64,000 nt of DNA from Lentisphaera marina (GCF_028745505.1 NZ_JAQZZL010000001.1:1485818-1549817), one strand, 5' to 3'; shown: positions 1 to 9,689, numbered from the stretch's first letter. Made by a program: numbers and translations. Notes: generated from the sequence alone by a model not told the origin.

Positions 1-22
1 ATGTGACGGGCTTTTTTAAATC

Positions 23-892
23 TTAGACGGCATTTGTACAAATAGCGATGAACTTGTCGTAGGCATCGGCTAGTTCATCTCTTATCGGATCGGCAATTTT
101 CTTTAGACGATGTTGTTCACTGACATATTTTTCTCTTCCTGAAGTAGTATCAACAGGGATGGGTTCCATGTTAAACTCTCCTAAATCATATGGAGAAGCT
201 TGCATATCTAAGTAGCGACATTGTATAGCAAGTTCAAAACAACGTAAAAGTAAGTCTCCTGACATGAAGGGGTAGAGTTTGTAGGCCCATTTGTAAAGAT
301 CCATATTTGCGTGTAGGCATCCACTTTGTTCATAAACTTCCTGGTTCTCGCGACTCAAAGGATGTTGGATTAGTGGAGATGCTTCCTCAGTAAAAAAGCG
401 ATAAGCATCAAAGTGAGTGCATTGACATGAAGTTTTTTCAACAAAATTATTTAATGTTTGGGAGGATACTCGTAAAGGGAGTTGTTCATGTCGTTTGGAG
501 TCAGATTTATAAATCATACACCATTCATGTACACCATAGCAGTTGAAAACAGGGGTTTTGCTCTTTGTTTCTCGCAGTAAATGAGCGATCCATTTAAAGT
601 TATTTAATCTCTGCCTCGGATATCGTTCAGGGTCGAGATGAAAGCTATTTTCTTTGGAGGTATAATATCCAAAAAGAAGTTCTCCATTATGCTTCCCCGA
701 AAGCGAAACATCAGGCCCAGGACTCCAGAGTCGTAAACGATTTATTTTTAGGTTGTAGTAGGAGAATAGAAAATCTAGAGTGGGGTGTTTTTTGCCCAAG
801 GCTTTATGTTCTCGCCACTCGCTAGTGAGTTGATCAACTTTATTTTGGTGGAGTTGAGCTTTTGACTGCCATTCAGACTCATTTATTAACAC
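23..892 (-). CDS. Conserved protein of the family named '3-methyladenine DNA glycosylase'
   Basis: About 289 residues. Several blocks match a conserved family that actinobacterial genomes label 3-methyladenine DNA glycosylase: KHPTLDFLFSYY and SPGPDVSL near the N-terminus, GVHEWCMIY in the middle, and CTHFDAYRFFTEEASPL plus GCLHANMDLYKWAYKL in the C-terminal half. The label is inherited and I see no helix-hairpin-helix or known glycosylase active site, so the activity is unproven. I chose the GTG start because family members begin close to the NESEW-like segment. An ATG 87 bases upstream would force a 101-base overlap with the previous gene. With the GTG the overlap is 14 bases. It is the last gene of a minus-strand run with the PDZ protein and dnaE. 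Confidence 0.7.
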   Translation of the reverse strand: MLINESEWQSKAQLHQNKVDQLTSEWREHKALGKKHPTLDFLFSYYNLKINRLRLWSPGPDVSLSGKHNGELLFGYYTSKENSFHLDPERYPRQRLNNFKWIAHLLRETKSKTPVFNCYGVHEWCMIYKSDSKRHEQLPLRVSSQTLNNFVEKTSCQCTHFDAYRFFTEEASPLIQHPLSRENQEVYEQSGCLHANMDLYKWAYKLYPFMSGDLLLRCFELAIQCRYLDMQASPYDLGEFNMEPIPVDTTSGREKYVSEQHRLKKIADPIRDELADAYDKFIAICTNAV

Positions 893-1793
893 TGTTTTGA
901 TTCCGGTTCTTGATAATACTACGTGCAATTTGGGCGCAATCATTAGGTTTGATTGCATAACTTCCAGAAGGTGTTGCATGATCTAAGGTTATACCTGCAA
1001 ATTTCCCATTGATTAGGCATATGGGCCCTCCGTACTGTCCTTCTTTTAAAGGGATGTCGTGTTGAAAAACCATTCTTTTGGGTAAGGAGTGGTATTGTTT
1101 CGATCTTTGAGGTTTATAGGTGGTTTTGAATATTTTTCCGCCGCGAATAACATCTAGCAAAACTTTTTCATTTATTCTTAAAGAGCGCATTTTCTCTAGA
1201 GTTTCTCTGCCGTTGTACATGAGAGTGTCGTTTATCGAGTGGATAATATCTCCAATCTTTAATCCGGCTTCTTCTTCAGGTGAGCCAGCTTTTACAAAGA
1301 GGATTTTTGGGCGTGCATCCAAAGGGAATCTTAGGGTTTGGTAAAAGTTACTTTGTATCGCTTCGTATGGGGCTAAAGAAACGATGCCAAAAGAGAAGGC
1401 TTCCTTTGAGTTTACAGACGTAAGTAGAGTTCCCGTGTTGATGGCTAATTTCCCATAACTCGGAGGGCTTAATTTAAAAGGGGAGCGAATGACCGTGATG
1501 TGACTTTTTGGATCAGTGCCAATAAGGTCAACGGGGTAGAGACCTCCTATTTCATCTTTGATTAGAGTTCCTTCTTCAAAATTTTTGAGGGAAGTAATTA
1601 AGTAGCCGTCTTTTGTGAAAGCAGATGCAAGGGCGATTTGTTTACCTTTGTGGTGGAGGCTATAAACTGCTTTTTGGATACTTAAAGTTTTAGAGCTTAG
1701 AACAGGTAGAGTGTCTTTGTCGTTTAATGGTTTAATTTCAGCAACGACTTGATTTATAAGGAAAGTAAAAAGAATTAAATAACGGAAAGTCAT
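879..1793 (-). CDS. Secreted HtrA-like PDZ protein with degenerate protease fold
   Basis: 304 residues with a signal peptide (about 1-18). Residues 42-145 follow the trypsin-like half of HtrA proteins (AFTKDGYLITS, then FSFGIVSL), residues 160-220 are a PDZ domain, and a second protease-like piece with GGPICLINGKFAGI lies at 255-268. The catalytic triad is not visible. The usual N-H-V after GYLIT is replaced by L-K-N (69-71), the Asp strand reads SHITVI, and the Ser position of GNSGGP is Tyr254. It is therefore probably a non-catalytic scaffold or sensor in the periplasm. The start ATG overlaps the dnaE stop by 4 bases, which suggests translational coupling. Confidence 0.75.
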   Translation of the reverse strand: MTFRYLILFTFLINQVVAEIKPLNDKDTLPVLSSKTLSIQKAVYSLHHKGKQIALASAFTKDGYLITSLKNFEEGTLIKDEIGGLYPVDLIGTDPKSHITVIRSPFKLSPPSYGKLAINTGTLLTSVNSKEAFSFGIVSLAPYEAIQSNFYQTLRFPLDARPKILFVKAGSPEEEAGLKIGDIIHSINDTLMYNGRETLEKMRSLRINEKVLLDVIRGGKIFKTTYKPQRSKQYHSLPKRMVFQHDIPLKEGQYGGPICLINGKFAGITLDHATPSGSYAIKPNDCAQIARSIIKNRNQNSVNK

Positions 1794-4700
1794 GAAGCTC
1801 TCACGGGGCGAAATTGTTTTCGGAGTTCGCCTTGGTAGGGGCTCGCTTTGATTTTTATAGAGCCTGTACCAAAAATATCATTTATCTGATTGATGAAGTC
1901 CCAAGTAGGTAAGAAGTTTTTGGTTTTTGAGGGTTCAAGCCAAACTTCTTTTTGGTCGGCAGTTAAGACTCGAATGTAAAGTCTATGAGTGGAACGGATT
2001 TCTTTGAAGAACTGGAGTAGTTTTCTTTTCTGGTCTTCTTGTAATAAAGTGTTTTGATTAAATGTGGCAAAGTCCTTTTGAATCAACAGGTTTTCGAGTT
2101 GTGACCTATTCGAATTCTGATGAAAAGTGTCTCTAAGGTATTTTTCGAACTTTGGAATCAAGTCTTTTTGGTTTTTGTGAACCATAGCCAAAGCTGTTTG
2201 AGTTAGAAGGCGTTGCTCGTAATCGTTGACGATTTCTATGTTCTCGGAACAAATTTCTTTAAAGCGCTCTTCTTTCTCCGGGTTTAAACTTTCTTCATTT
2301 AGAATAATTAAAGTCTGTTCAGTATGCGCCGATACCGATTCATTAATGGGGATGGCGTTACGCACCACTAATTGAGTTCGAGGTTCACGAGAAAATTCCG
2401 CCTCAATAAGAATAGTGGAGTTGTCTTTTAACGCTTCGCTATTTTGATCGTAATCCCAACAGATACATTCTATACCGTCGCTTAAATCCTCGGCATTAAA
2501 TGAAGCAAAGGTTTTGCCCTTTTTAGTCTTGCGCAAATTTAAGTTGCTGATCATAACTCCTAGTCGAGCTACAGCACGACCTTCACTCTGATTTTTTAAG
2601 CCAGCAATTGAATTTGAACTGAATTTTTTTATGAGTTGTTTATGTTCGCCAACGGGATGGCCTGTAGCGTAAAAGCCGAGTAGATTCTTTTCCATATCAA
2701 GTTTGTAGCGCAAGTCCCACTCGGGCATGGAGTCGTCTGGAGATATGGTGTTGACTTCTTCGACTTCAGCAAAAAGACTCATTTGTCCCATAGCAAGGTC
2801 GTTGGCTTTTGAACTTGAGTGCTCAAGAGCACGATCAATGAATTTTGTTAGGGCGGAGCGCTTGTTGTTGAATTCATCCATGCCGCCAGAGGCAATGATT
2901 CCCTCGAGGACTTTACGGCTGACATTGGTATGTCCTACGCGTTCACAGAGATTCATGAAGTTTTCGTACTCGCCTTCCTCTCGTATTTTTACAATGGTTT
3001 CTGAAGCCGAGGTTCCCACGCCTTTTATGGCCCCTAATGCAAAGCGGATGGCACCATTCTCTACAGAGAAGCAGACTTTACTTTTATTGATGCTAGGAGG
3101 GAGGACTTTTAGTCCTAAATTTCGACATTCTTCGAGGAAAAAGCTTACTTTATCTGCATTGCCAAGTTCCGAAGTCATTACGGCTGCCATGAACTCGGCG
3201 GGGTAATGAGATTTTAAATAAGCGGTTTGGTAAGCAACCCAAGCGTAGCAAGTTGAGTGAGATTTGTTAAATGCGTATGATGCGAAAGCTTCCCATTTTT
3301 CCCAGGTTTCTTCGAGTTTTTTACGATCGTGACCATTGCTTTCGCCTTGGTCGAGGAATTTAGGTTTGAGTTGAGCTAAAAGGTCCATTTTCTTTTTGCC
3401 CATGGCTTTTCGAAGTGTATCCGCTTCACCTTTGGTGAAGTTGCCAAGTTTTTGGGATAAAAGCATCACTTGTTCTTGGTAAACTGTAATACCGTATGTT
3501 TCTTGAAGGTACTCATCCATTCCTTCGCAGTCGTATGTGATCTCTTCTCGTCCGTGTTTACGTTCAATGAATGAAGGGATATAGGCGATAGGACCAGGAC
3601 GATAAAGGGCGTTCATCGCAATAAGGTCAGGGAAAACGGTAGGCTGGAGTTCTTTCATGTATTTCTGCATACCAGCAGATTCGTATTGGAAAACAGCGGT
3701 CGTTTTACCTTCTTGGAAAAGTTTGTAGGTTTTTCTATCGTCTATGGGGATAGCTTCAATATCAATTTCAATTCCATGGTTTTCTTTGATGAGGCCAAGG
3801 GTGTCCTTGATGAGTGTCAGAGTTCTTAAGCCAAGGAAGTCCATCTTTAGTAGACCTAAATCTTCACAAGGGCCCGCAGAGAACTGAGTTACAACTTCCC
3901 CATTGGCACCTGAAATGAGGGGGATGAGGTTAGTGAGTTCTTGATCGCCGATAATTACCCCACAGGCGTGAATACCCATATTTCGATTTAGGCCTTCCAA
4001 AGGCATGGCATTATCAATGATTTGTTTAACCCATTCTTCGCTATCGTTGAGCGCGATGAGTTCTTCGCTCTTTATTTTTGGATCAAATAAAGCTTTGTGT
4101 AGCGTTATTTTGAGGTCTTCGGGGATGAGCTTTGTTATTTGATCCGCTCGAGTATGTTCGTAACCAAGAGCACGAGTGACGTCTTTAATTACTGCTTTGG
4201 CTTTCATGGTGCCATAAGTGCCGATTTGAGCAACTTTTTCACTGCCGTATTTTTTTCTTACGTAATCAATAACTTCTGGTCTGCGACGTTCGCAAAAGTC
4301 AATATCAAAGTCCGGAGGAGAAATACGTTCTGGATTCAAGAAACGTTCGAAAAGTAAATTATATTCAATTGGGTCAATATTGGTGATCCCCGTCAGGTAT
4401 GCGACAATGGAGCCGGCTCCGGAACCACGACCTGGACCAACGGGTATATCATTTGTCTTTGACCAATTAATGAAATCCCATACAACTAAAAAGTACGAGT
4501 CATAACCTGATCTATGGATAACGCCAAGCTCAAAGTCTGTACGCTCAATGATTTCTTTTTCGCGAGGGCTTTTTGGGTTCTGGTAATCGAGTGAATATCG
4601 TTCTTGAAGACCTTCAACACATATTTCTCTAAGGTATTCTTCCTGGCTGCGATTATCAGTCATTGGATAGACAGGGTAGTGTTCAGAAGTGTCGAATTCG

Positions 4701-5512
4701 ACGTCACATTGAGCAGCAATTTTACGGGTGTTTTCTAATGCTTCAGGGACGTCAGAAAAAAGCTGTTCCATTTCTTCTGGGAGATGAAGATAATAATTCT
4801 TCTCAGGGTAGCGCAGTTTTTGGGGGTCATGAACAGTTTTTTCGCCTACGCAACAAACAATATCGTGGGGAATTGCCATGCTGGCTTCTGGGTAAAAAAC
4901 AGTCTGCGATGCGACAAGTTCAATGTCGTTATCTTTAGCCAACTGTAGAATGGCGGGATATTTCGCATCATCCCCTTGTCGATTGTGTTTTTGGATTTCC
5001 AGATAGAAGTTTTCTTTTCCAAAGACATCGATATAAAAGTTAAGAGAGTTTTCGGGGCTAATGTTTTTGCTGATATCGGACGCAATGTCGCTATCGTGAA
5101 AAGGAGCAATGGCAATGACGCCCTCGGAGTGTTGGCGTAAAAAGGCGCGTTCAATACGAGGTTTAATGTGAAAACCTTCTAAGTGAGAATGTGCATTGAT
5201 TTTACACAGGTTTTGATAGCCTAGATTGTTCTTGGCAATGAGTATTAAGCCATTGAATGAGCTCATGTTGCTAGGGTTTTGAGTCCTAGGATTGTTGAGG
5301 TATATAAAACAGCCTAAGATCGGTTTGATCTTAGCTTTCTTTAAGTCATTTGTGAAGGCAATAGAGCCACACATGTTGGCGAAGTCAGTCAAGGCTGCGG
5401 CTTCAAAACCACCTTCTTCTAATCTTTTAATAAGGGCAGGCATGGTACAGGCAGACTGCAACATACTGAAATCTGTATGAATATGAAGAGGGACGTAGGG
5501 GGCTTGGCTCAT
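1790..5512 (-). CDS. dnaE: DNA polymerase III alpha subunit
   Basis: 1240 residues, normal size for the DnaE1 replicative polymerase. The N-terminal PHP domain starts with HIHTDFSML, a variant of the usual HVHTEYSLL. The palm carries the metal-binding motif PDFDIDF at about residue 400 and the third aspartate in LLKMDFLGL at about 556. The fingers contain ALYRPGPIAYIPSFI and a helix-hairpin-helix region follows. A C-terminal OB fold begins around ARLGVMISNLNLR. No intein or exonuclease insertion is seen. It is the first gene of a minus-strand run with the PDZ protein and the glycosylase-named gene. A 65-base gap separates it from hisF. Confidence 0.97.
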   Translation of the reverse strand: MSQAPYVPLHIHTDFSMLQSACTMPALIKRLEEGGFEAAALTDFANMCGSIAFTNDLKKAKIKPILGCFIYLNNPRTQNPSNMSSFNGLILIAKNNLGYQNLCKINAHSHLEGFHIKPRIERAFLRQHSEGVIAIAPFHDSDIASDISKNISPENSLNFYIDVFGKENFYLEIQKHNRQGDDAKYPAILQLAKDNDIELVASQTVFYPEASMAIPHDIVCCVGEKTVHDPQKLRYPEKNYYLHLPEEMEQLFSDVPEALENTRKIAAQCDVEFDTSEHYPVYPMTDNRSQEEYLREICVEGLQERYSLDYQNPKSPREKEIIERTDFELGVIHRSGYDSYFLVVWDFINWSKTNDIPVGPGRGSGAGSIVAYLTGITNIDPIEYNLLFERFLNPERISPPDFDIDFCERRRPEVIDYVRKKYGSEKVAQIGTYGTMKAKAVIKDVTRALGYEHTRADQITKLIPEDLKITLHKALFDPKIKSEELIALNDSEEWVKQIIDNAMPLEGLNRNMGIHACGVIIGDQELTNLIPLISGANGEVVTQFSAGPCEDLGLLKMDFLGLRTLTLIKDTLGLIKENHGIEIDIEAIPIDDRKTYKLFQEGKTTAVFQYESAGMQKYMKELQPTVFPDLIAMNALYRPGPIAYIPSFIERKHGREEITYDCEGMDEYLQETYGITVYQEQVMLLSQKLGNFTKGEADTLRKAMGKKKMDLLAQLKPKFLDQGESNGHDRKKLEETWEKWEAFASYAFNKSHSTCYAWVAYQTAYLKSHYPAEFMAAVMTSELGNADKVSFFLEECRNLGLKVLPPSINKSKVCFSVENGAIRFALGAIKGVGTSASETIVKIREEGEYENFMNLCERVGHTNVSRKVLEGIIASGGMDEFNNKRSALTKFIDRALEHSSSKANDLAMGQMSLFAEVEEVNTISPDDSMPEWDLRYKLDMEKNLLGFYATGHPVGEHKQLIKKFSSNSIAGLKNQSEGRAVARLGVMISNLNLRKTKKGKTFASFNAEDLSDGIECICWDYDQNSEALKDNSTILIEAEFSREPRTQLVVRNAIPINESVSAHTEQTLIILNEESLNPEKEERFKEICSENIEIVNDYEQRLLTQTALAMVHKNQKDLIPKFEKYLRDTFHQNSNRSQLENLLIQKDFATFNQNTLLQEDQKRKLLQFFKEIRSTHRLYIRVLTADQKEVWLEPSKTKNFLPTWDFINQINDIFGTGSIKIKASPYQGELRKQFRPVRAS

Positions 5513-5577
5513 GACAAAAACTAATTCAACTCCTGGTTCGACTTAAGAATAGAGTAAGTTATGATTTTGCTTAGTAT

Positions 5578-6357
5578 TTACCAATCCATTCGCACGGGAA
5601 TATCTGCATTATTGAGGTCTTCTTTAATGCTCGAGCAAGAGTGTGTGCCGTAGTGAACCATACTGGCAACTAATGCGGCTTCCGCATGAGTTTTTGAGAG
5701 TACTTCAACGAGGTGAGAAGATTGTCCTGCTCCGCCACTAGCAATGACGGGGATTTGAACGCCATTTGAGATTAAACTTGTTAATTCCGTGTCGTAGCCT
5801 GATTTCATTCCATCAGCATCTATTGAGTTTAAGCAAATTTCGCCTGCACCGCGTTTTTGAGCTTCGATCGCCCAAGCAAGTGCGTCTTTGTCTGTTTCAG
5901 TTCGGCCACCATGAATCACAACTTGGTAACCGCTGGGGAACTCGGCTGACTTGTCGACTTTTTGGGCATCCATGCCGAGTACAATGCATTGTTTACCAAA
6001 GAGCTCTGCACCTTGGTTTATTATTTGCGGATCTCGCACAGCTAATGAGTTAACACTTACTTTTTCAGCTCCAGCTAAAAGTACGTCGCGCATGTCTTCG
6101 ACATTGCGAATACCTCCGCCTACTGAGAAAGGGATGAAAACATTCTTTGCTACATCTCTAACCATATCGAGATCAATGGGGCGTTTTTCTGCTGAGGCAG
6201 TAATGTCGTAAAATACGAGTTCATCGACGCCATCGTTGACGTATTGACAGGCCATTTCTACGGGGTCTCCGATGTCGACATTGCCTTTGAACTTAATGCC
6301 TTTGGTTACTTTTTTGTTACGTACATCGAGGCAGACTATTAGGCGTTTGTTAAGCAT
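5578..6357 (-). CDS. hisF: Imidazole glycerol phosphate synthase, cyclase subunit HisF
   Basis: 259-residue TIM barrel that joins PRFAR and ammonia to give IGP and AICAR in histidine synthesis, partnered with HisH. The N-terminal strand LIVCLDV holds the first catalytic Asp and IVLGMDAQK the second. Phosphate-binding loops are visible as FSVGGGIRN and IASGGAG. I chose the internal ATG (MLNKRLIV) because HisF proteins start there; a start 12 bases upstream is open but lacks support. The chosen start overlaps the hisH stop by 8 bases, so the two subunits are coupled. No other his genes are present in the window. Confidence 0.95.
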   Translation of the reverse strand: MLNKRLIVCLDVRNKKVTKGIKFKGNVDIGDPVEMACQYVNDGVDELVFYDITASAEKRPIDLDMVRDVAKNVFIPFSVGGGIRNVEDMRDVLLAGAEKVSVNSLAVRDPQIINQGAELFGKQCIVLGMDAQKVDKSAEFPSGYQVVIHGGRTETDKDALAWAIEAQKRGAGEICLNSIDADGMKSGYDTELTSLISNGVQIPVIASGGAGQSSHLVEVLSKTHAEAALVASMVHYGTHSCSSIKEDLNNADIPVRMDW

Positions 6358-6982
6358 TGTAAGTTCCATCCCATGTTGAAAAGTTTTTGAGGAGTTGTAG
6401 GCCGTGGCGTCCGCTCTTTTCAGGGTGGAATTGAGTTGCTACAAGATTGTTTTTACTTATGGCACAGGTGAAGTTAATTGACCCATATTGAGTGGTGGCC
6501 ATTTCCATTTCTGACACCTCAGGACAAGGGTAGAATGAGTGTACAAAATAAAAATTTGAGGCTTCGTCAATATCTTTAAAAATGGGGTGTTGTTTTGTGA
6601 AGTTGACTTGATTCCACCCCATGTGTGGGACGGATTTTTTTTCATCCTCGGGGAAATTAAAGTGTACGACTTTGCCAGGAATTAATCCTAGGCATTCGGT
6701 GCCATTATCTTCTTCAGAGAAATCAAAGATGATTTGTGTTCCAAGGCAGATGCCTAAAAATGGTTTTCCTGAAGATATGAAATCTGCGATGGATTTCTCT
6801 AAGCCTTTTTCCTTAAGTACTTTGACTGCTGATGCGGCCGCTCCAACTCCAGGGAAGATGACTCTTTCTGCGTTGAGGATTTCTTCTGGATTTGAACTGA
6901 TAGTCCAGGGGACATTTATACTTTCAAGTGCTAGGCAAACAGAGCGTAAATTACCTGCGCCGTAGTCGATAACAGTGATCAT
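6350..6982 (-). CDS. hisH: Imidazole glycerol phosphate synthase, glutaminase subunit HisH
   Basis: 210-residue class I glutamine amidotransferase that feeds ammonia to HisF. The oxyanion and substrate segment DYGAGNLRSV is at the N-terminus, the nucleophile is Cys79 in FLGICLGTQ, and the His/Glu pair lies in TQFHPEKSG near residue 187. A clear ribosome site (AAGGA) sits just upstream of the ATG. It heads the hisH-hisF pair and is divergent from the YfiR-like gene. Confidence 0.96.
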   Translation of the reverse strand: MITVIDYGAGNLRSVCLALESINVPWTISSNPEEILNAERVIFPGVGAAASAVKVLKEKGLEKSIADFISSGKPFLGICLGTQIIFDFSEEDNGTECLGLIPGKVVHFNFPEDEKKSVPHMGWNQVNFTKQHPIFKDIDEASNFYFVHSFYPCPEVSEMEMATTQYGSINFTCAISKNNLVATQFHPEKSGRHGLQLLKNFSTWDGTYNA

Positions 6983-7128
6983 AAATTTTCCTTGTGAATT
7001 TTTTGCTAATATGTGCCCACGTGAAAATATGTCATTAGCAATTTGCCGATAATTAGTCTAAAAGAGCTTTTAGACAGCTTTTTATATACTTTTATTTACT
7101 TTCCTTTCATTTTTTTTCTCTTAATGTG

Positions 7129-7157
7129 TTGACCCATAGTGTATTTTTTGTTTAAAT
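7129..7157 (+). promoter_or_regulatory. Candidate sigma70 promoter for the yfiR-kinase operon
   Basis: TTGACC and TTAAAT are separated by 17 bases in the divergent gap between hisH and the YfiR-like gene, about 60 bases before the start codon. The -35 is close to consensus and the -10 is only fair. Confidence 0.4.
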
Positions 7158-7215
7158 TAATAATGTCAACAATCGAAAAAGGTATTATTCCCGTTTTGTG
7201 ACGGGGAATGGAATT

Positions 7216-7767
7216 ATGGTAGGATTGTCTAAAATATTACGAATAGGATTTTTGTTTCTGTTAGTGCTACAATTTAGTAGTGCTTGGGGCCAAGAGCTTG
7301 AGCCGCGAAAAGAGAGTGAGGTTAAGGCCGCCTATTTGTTTACCTTCCTGAAGTATTTAGAGTTCGGGGAGGATCGTACGGGGCCTATCATAATCACAGT
7401 TGTAGGCAAGGAGCCTTTCTCAGGAGCATTAGATAAATATGCTGGTAGAGAGATTAAGGGACGAAAAGTGAAAATTATCTACCTAGATCATAACTCAACT
7501 GAAATCAAGACTGCAAATAAATGTGACCTCCTGTATATCGATGATAGTGCCATTCTTCTACAGAAAAAATTGTTGCAGATGTATAATCCATATCGACCGT
7601 TAACCATAGCTGATAATGAATGGTTTTTAGAATCAGGAGGGATGATCAACCTAGTAGCTGTCTCTAGGAAAATTCGCTGGGAAGTGAATCACAAGGTCAT
7701 TAAAGATAGCGAAATTCCTTTGTCGTCGAAAGTTCTGCGCTTGGCAGTTAATAAAGAGAAGAAGTGA
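7216..7767 (+). CDS. YfiR-family periplasmic protein (DUF4154)
   Basis: 183 residues with a signal peptide (hydrophobic IGFLFLLVLQF, cut near WGQ). The mature part matches the YfiR/DUF4154 fold: VKAAYLFTFLKYLEF at the start, IIITVVGKEPF, CDLLYIDDS in the middle, GGMINLVAV and a C-terminal SSKVLRLA. In Pseudomonas, YfiR is the periplasmic repressor of the CHASE8-containing cyclase YfiN. Here the next gene, whose ATG overlaps this stop by one base, also has an N-terminal CHASE8-type domain, so this protein probably controls that kinase. I chose the ATG preceded by a GGGGA-type ribosome site over a GTG 18 bases upstream. Confidence 0.8.
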   Translation: MVGLSKILRIGFLFLLVLQFSSAWGQELEPRKESEVKAAYLFTFLKYLEFGEDRTGPIIITVVGKEPFSGALDKYAGREIKGRKVKIIYLDHNSTEIKTANKCDLLYIDDSAILLQKKLLQMYNPYRPLTIADNEWFLESGGMINLVAVSRKIRWEVNHKVIKDSEIPLSSKVLRLAVNKEKK

Positions 7768-9689
7768 TGTTTAATAAAAGTTTACAGGCACGCTTTTTTA
7801 TAGTCATCACCATGATTGTCTTTTTGGCAACGGTTGTTTCTGTGGCACTTATTACTTTGAATGGTTATCAATATAGAAAAAGTAGCTTAGAAAAGCAGAC
7901 TTATATTCTCGCAGGTATAATGGGTGAAAATGCGAGTGCTGCGATTGAATTTGGGAATCAGGCTGATGCGACCACAATACTCAATTCTTTAGGCGAGGTT
8001 CCTTCCATAGATTCTATTGCTATTTATGTGAATGGTGAAAAATTCGCCCATTATGCCGCTACGGTAAAAATGATTCCTGAGTTCAAGCAATTAGATCTGC
8101 CTGGGGAGTTTACTTACAGAGATAATAAACTTTATGTTCAGAGAGATGTGGTTTACGCTGAAGAGGTGTTAGGCAAAATTCTTATAGTGGACAACTTGGG
8201 TAGTTTGATGGTTCCTTTTTATAAAAGTTTAAACTTTGTGATTACCGTCTTAATAATTGTCTTGTTGCTTTCGAGTTTTATTAGTTTTAAAATTTTGAAG
8301 AAACTAATTTCTCCATTGATTCATTTGTCTGATACAGCCCGTAAAGTATCACAGTACCACACCTATAATATAAGGGCAGAATATAAGGGTAAGGATGAGA
8401 TTGGGGATTTGACCTCTTCTTTTAATGAAATGTTGACTGAGATTCAGGCACGTGAAGATACCATAAATCGTGAGAGACATAATGCCGAGCAACGTGCGGT
8501 GGAAGCTGAAGAGGCTAATAAAAGAGCAAAAATTGAATTTGATCAGAGGTTAGTTGCTGAGTCCGCAAATAAAATGAAGAGTGAGTTTTTGGCAAATGTG
8601 AGTCATGAGATAAGGACACCCATGAATGCTATTCTGGGTTTTAGTGAACTGTTAGAAAAAGAGAATATTGACAAGAAATCTATGGAGTATGTAGAGGCTA
8701 TTAATAGTAGTGGTCGATCTTTGTTGCATTTGATTAACGATATTTTGGATTTATCAAAAGTTGAAGCAGGGAAATTGGAATTAACTTATACTAAGGTCGA
8801 TTTACGATCTTTAATCAATGAGTTTCATGCAGTCTTCTCAAGAGATTTTGCCAAAAAAGATCTAGAGCTCTTATTGGAAATAGATGATGTGGTACCGGAT
8901 TTAGTTTCTTTAGATGAAGTTCGTATCCGTCAGATCTTATTTAATCTTATAGGTAATGCGGTTAAATTTACAGATCATGGTTACGTAAAAGTCGAATTGA
9001 AAGCTGACTTGAGGAGAAATGGGATTGTTGATCTTGATTTCATTGTTTCAGATACTGGTGTAGGTATAGGAGAGGAAGCTAATCGTAGGATTTTTGGAGC
9101 TTTTAATCAAGCGTCTGCTGAGATTAGTAAAGAGTATGGTGGAACTGGCTTAGGTTTGAGTATTTGTAAAGAGCTTTCTCAATTGATGGGTGGATCGATT
9201 AATTTGGAATCCGAGCAGGGTAAAGGTTCCTCTTTTACTGTGAGTCTTAAATCTGTGAAAGTCGAATTGAATACCAAGCTTGAGCTGAGTCCTGAAAAGT
9301 CAGAGAATAAATATAAGTTTGAGAAATCAAAAATTTTGATTGTTGATGATACGCTTCTCAATAGGATTCTCCTTAAAGAATTCTTAAAGGAATTTCCGTT
9401 TGAGTTGGAGGAGGCTGAGAATGGGCAGTTAGCTTTGGATGCTCTGGAGAGTTTTGACGCTGATTTGATTTTGATGGATATGAAAATGCCCGTGATGGAT
9501 GGTAGACAAGCGACAGAGCGTATGAAATCTAATCCCAAATTGAAAGCTAAGCCTGTGGTGGCTGTAACAGCGTCTGCAATGAAAGCTAGTGAAGATGAAT
9601 TGAGTAAGTTATGTGATGACTTCTTAAGAAAGCCATTTAAAATGGATGATCTTTTAAGTTTATTGCTGAAGTACTTAAAGCATTCATAA
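7767..9689 (+). CDS. CHASE8-type hybrid sensor histidine kinase with receiver domain
   Basis: 640 residues. Order: transmembrane helix (about 10-30), periplasmic CHASE8-like domain (IMGENASAAIEFGNQADA, ending near LGKILIVDNLG), second helix (about 155-178), HAMP linker (GKDEIGDLTSSFNEML), coiled coil, HisKA with phospho-acceptor His280 in NVSHEIRTPMN, HATPase with N box FNLIGNAVKFTD and G boxes DTGVGIG and GGTGLGLSI, and a receiver domain with Asp571 in LILMDMKMPVMDG. It has no output domain, so phosphate must pass to a separate regulator not seen here. Its coupling to a YfiR-like gene suggests repression from the periplasm. Confidence 0.92.
   Translation: MFNKSLQARFFIVITMIVFLATVVSVALITLNGYQYRKSSLEKQTYILAGIMGENASAAIEFGNQADATTILNSLGEVPSIDSIAIYVNGEKFAHYAATVKMIPEFKQLDLPGEFTYRDNKLYVQRDVVYAEEVLGKILIVDNLGSLMVPFYKSLNFVITVLIIVLLLSSFISFKILKKLISPLIHLSDTARKVSQYHTYNIRAEYKGKDEIGDLTSSFNEMLTEIQAREDTINRERHNAEQRAVEAEEANKRAKIEFDQRLVAESANKMKSEFLANVSHEIRTPMNAILGFSELLEKENIDKKSMEYVEAINSSGRSLLHLINDILDLSKVEAGKLELTYTKVDLRSLINEFHAVFSRDFAKKDLELLLEIDDVVPDLVSLDEVRIRQILFNLIGNAVKFTDHGYVKVELKADLRRNGIVDLDFIVSDTGVGIGEEANRRIFGAFNQASAEISKEYGGTGLGLSICKELSQLMGGSINLESEQGKGSSFTVSLKSVKVELNTKLELSPEKSENKYKFEKSKILIVDDTLLNRILLKEFLKEFPFELEEAENGQLALDALESFDADLILMDMKMPVMDGRQATERMKSNPKLKAKPVVAVTASAMKASEDELSKLCDDFLRKPFKMDDLLSLLLKYLKHS

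Noticed and set aside
2727..3206. A 159-codon plus-strand ORF
   Set aside because: It is antisense to dnaE and has no ribosome site or recognisable product.
6350..6369. HisF starting at the more upstream ATG
   Set aside because: The family begins with the L-x-x-R-L-I-x-C-L-D-V strand only a few residues after the second ATG; the extra four residues have no support.
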